A DNA stretch of 64,000 bases from NCBI RefSeq assembly GCF_000422245.1, contig NZ_ATHI01000026.1, positions 310,001 through 374,000 on the forward strand, in the 5' to 3' direction. The notes under the pieces were generated by a model that ran no database searches, was not told the origin of the DNA, and saw nothing but the letters and a program-made list of their open reading frames with translations. Of the stretch, positions 62,514-64,000 are shown piece by piece. The number at the start of each line of letters is the position of its first letter. Position 1 is the first letter of the stretch. The DNA is from Alkalidesulfovibrio alkalitolerans DSM 16529 (GTDB lineage: Bacteria; Desulfobacterota; Desulfovibrionia; Desulfovibrionales; Desulfovibrionaceae). Both the position numbers and the translations under genes were made by a program.

Positions 62514-64000
62514 TCACTTTGTTTTTTTCATCAGGTGCACTACCAGCCACATGCCGAAAAGCCCCGAGATGGTGAAGCCCGAAAGGCCGAATATCGGCAT
62601 GCCGCGCCAATGGGGGCCGATTCCGGAGACGTAGATCAGCGACGAACCGATAACGAGCGAGGCGGCCACGAGACCCGATGCGATGACGTAGGCCACCCCG
62701 CGCAGATTGGACATCTGGCGGTCCAGGCCACCCTGGCGCAACTCCACGGTGAGCTTGCCCGCCTGGGCCAGTTCGAGCACGTGGGCGGCTTTTTGCGGCA
62801 GGCGGGAGAGCGCGCGCAGCGAGTCTTGCAAGTCGCCCAGGAGTGGCTTGTCGGAAAAGATCAACGAGGCGCGCTTGATGGCGTAGCGCATGGCCACGGG
62901 TTTGAGCGCCTCCATGGCGTCGAAGCCGGGTGCGAGCACCCGGCCGCACGCCTCGGTGGAGAGCAGCGCGCGGCCCACGAGAATGTAGTCGGGGCGAAGC
63001 AGCACGCCGTAATCCCGGCACATCTCGGTCAGGTCGAGCATGAAACGGCCCAGGTTGGCGTTTCCGCCCACGGGCGCGCGGACCTTGTCGATGACGAACA
63101 TGACGTCGGTGACGAAACGTTGGAAATCGAGCAACGGCGGCACGCGCACAGCCATCTCCAGGGCGATCTTGGCCACTCGGACCGGATCGTTCTGGGCCAG
63201 GCCGATGATGTAGTCCACCAGGGCCTGGCGCATGTCGGCCGAGAGGCGTCCGACAAGCCCCCAGTCGAAGTAACACAGGCGGCCGTCGGACAGGATGCGC
63301 ACGTTGCCCAGGTGCGGATCGGCATGGAACATGCCGTGTTCGAGCATCTGGGCCACTGCGCAGCGCAGGCCCGCGTGGGCGATGCGCTCCCGCTCCTCGG
63401 GCGGGCCGTCGTACTTGTCCAGGCGAGCGCCCTCCATGAACTCCATGATCAGCACGTCGGATCTTGCCCAGTCCTCGGCCACTGCCGGGGCGGTGATTTC
63501 GGGGTCGTCGGCGAACATGGCTCTGAAGAGTTGGATGTTGCGTGCCTCGTTGATGAAATCCAATTCCCGGCGCAGGGATTTTTTGACCTCGGCCACCACG
63601 TCGGGGATGTTCACGGCGCGTAGCGACTCCACCCGTTCGTGCAGGACGCCCGCGAGATAGGCCATGATGTCGAGGTCGGCCTCCACGGTGGCAAGAACGC
63701 GGGGGCGTCGTACCTTGACGGCCATGTCGCGGCCCGCGAAGGGGCCGTGGCGAAGGCGGGCCCGGTGCACCTGCGAGAGCGAGGCCGCGGCCGTGGGCGT
63801 CTCGTCGAAGAAGGAGAAGATGTCCGAGAGTGGCATGCCGTAGGTCCGTTCCACGTGGGCGCGGATTTCCTCGAACGGCTCGGGATGGACGTCCTCTTGC
63901 AGGTGTTTCAGTTCCTCGCAGAGCTCCAGGGGCACGAGGTCGGGACGAAGCGACAGCACCTGGCCGACCTTGATGAAGGTCGGCCCCAGGTCCTCCATGG
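62514..64000 (-). CDS. ubiB: UbiB/AarF (ABC1) atypical kinase (5' end outside window)
   Basis: At least 494 aa, without start inside the window. The conserved K-x-G-Q motif of the family (GPTFIKVGQVLSLRPDLVP) is at the right edge. Then SLSQVHRARL (A-rich loop), MAVKVRRP (ATP-binding Lys), FMEGARLDKY, HADPHLGNVRIL (catalytic loop) and YFDWGLVGRL (Mg-binding D). Two C-terminal transmembrane helices at the very end (SGLVAASLVIGSSLIYVSG; ISGLFGMWLVVHLMKKTK). Family members have ATPase activity and support quinone-lipid handling. Co-transcribed with the UbiK/phasin-like gene. About 100 N-terminal residues are missing. Confidence 0.93.
   Translation of the reverse strand, partial: MEDLGPTFIKVGQVLSLRPDLVPLELCEELKHLQEDVHPEPFEEIRAHVERTYGMPLSDIFSFFDETPTAAASLSQVHRARLRHGPFAGRDMAVKVRRPRVLATVEADLDIMAYLAGVLHERVESLRAVNIPDVVAEVKKSLRRELDFINEARNIQLFRAMFADDPEITAPAVAEDWARSDVLIMEFMEGARLDKYDGPPEERERIAHAGLRCAVAQMLEHGMFHADPHLGNVRILSDGRLCYFDWGLVGRLSADMRQALVDYIIGLAQNDPVRVAKIALEMAVRVPPLLDFQRFVTDVMFVIDKVRAPVGGNANLGRFMLDLTEMCRDYGVLLRPDYILVGRALLSTEACGRVLAPGFDAMEALKPVAMRYAIKRASLIFSDKPLLGDLQDSLRALSRLPQKAAHVLELAQAGKLTVELRQGGLDRQMSNLRGVAYVIASGLVAASLVIGSSLIYVSGIGPHWRGMPIFGLSGFTISGLFGMWLVVHLMKKTK

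Overview
The window reads as a chromosomal segment of a GC-rich, strictly or facultatively anaerobic deltaproteobacterium, most likely a Desulfovibrionaceae-type sulfate reducer. The clues are the long block ffh-rpsP-khpA-rimM-trmD-rplS-rnhB-yraN-ilvBN-rsmI-PTS-smpB-rubrerythrin-lactate/glycolate dehydrogenase-secA, a TrmD fused to a second SPOUT methyltransferase domain, a mannose-family PTS subunit beside HPr and Enzyme I, rubrerythrin, and split Mrp/Mbh-type antiporter subunits. There is no 16S gene, so genus is inference.

Layout. 1-4968 (minus): an exopolysaccharide/phage-N4-receptor-like locus, wecB-nfrB-nfrA, with overlapping genes. 5246-7535 (plus): an ErcA-type iron alcohol dehydrogenase overlapping a PAS-HisKA_2 kinase. 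7542-13365 (minus): RF3, a DksA/TraR zinc finger protein, a four-gene ABC/FtsX operon with small exported proteins, and an exported isochorismatase-fold protein. 13589-13664: tRNA-Glu(CTC). 14230-19145: accessory region with a dihaem cytochrome, a C_GCAxxG_C_C redox protein with divergent LysR regulator, a low-GC pair of unknown genes, and a ~143-bp partial duplicate of the cytochrome gene. 19204-26804: metallophosphoesterase, greA with a leader terminator, a methyltransferase behind a sigma-54-like promoter, a phosphoglycolate-phosphatase-like HAD, LysR, VOC protein, and a DUF342/FapA protein.

27379-45588 (plus) is the conserved housekeeping block. It includes a Val-rich leader peptide and terminator/antiterminator that look like a classic ilvBN attenuator. 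45813-49824 holds an AraC regulator with a DMT exporter, then (minus) a nucleotidyltransferase-GmhB fusion and an SDR sugar-nucleotide enzyme. 49974-59514 (minus) holds a two-RCK potassium channel and an eleven-gene Mrp/Mbh-like cation antiporter operon. 60027-62142 is an OmpR/EnvZ-type two-component pair, and 62137-64000 (minus) a UbiK/phasin-like coiled coil with a UbiB kinase cut by the window edge.

The observations I consider most worth following are the self-contained nfr/wec locus with extra MshEN motifs, the greA leader RNA, the ilv attenuator, a two-copy covarying hairpin repeat that starts immediately after stop codons, and the low-GC gene pair lying between direct repeats.
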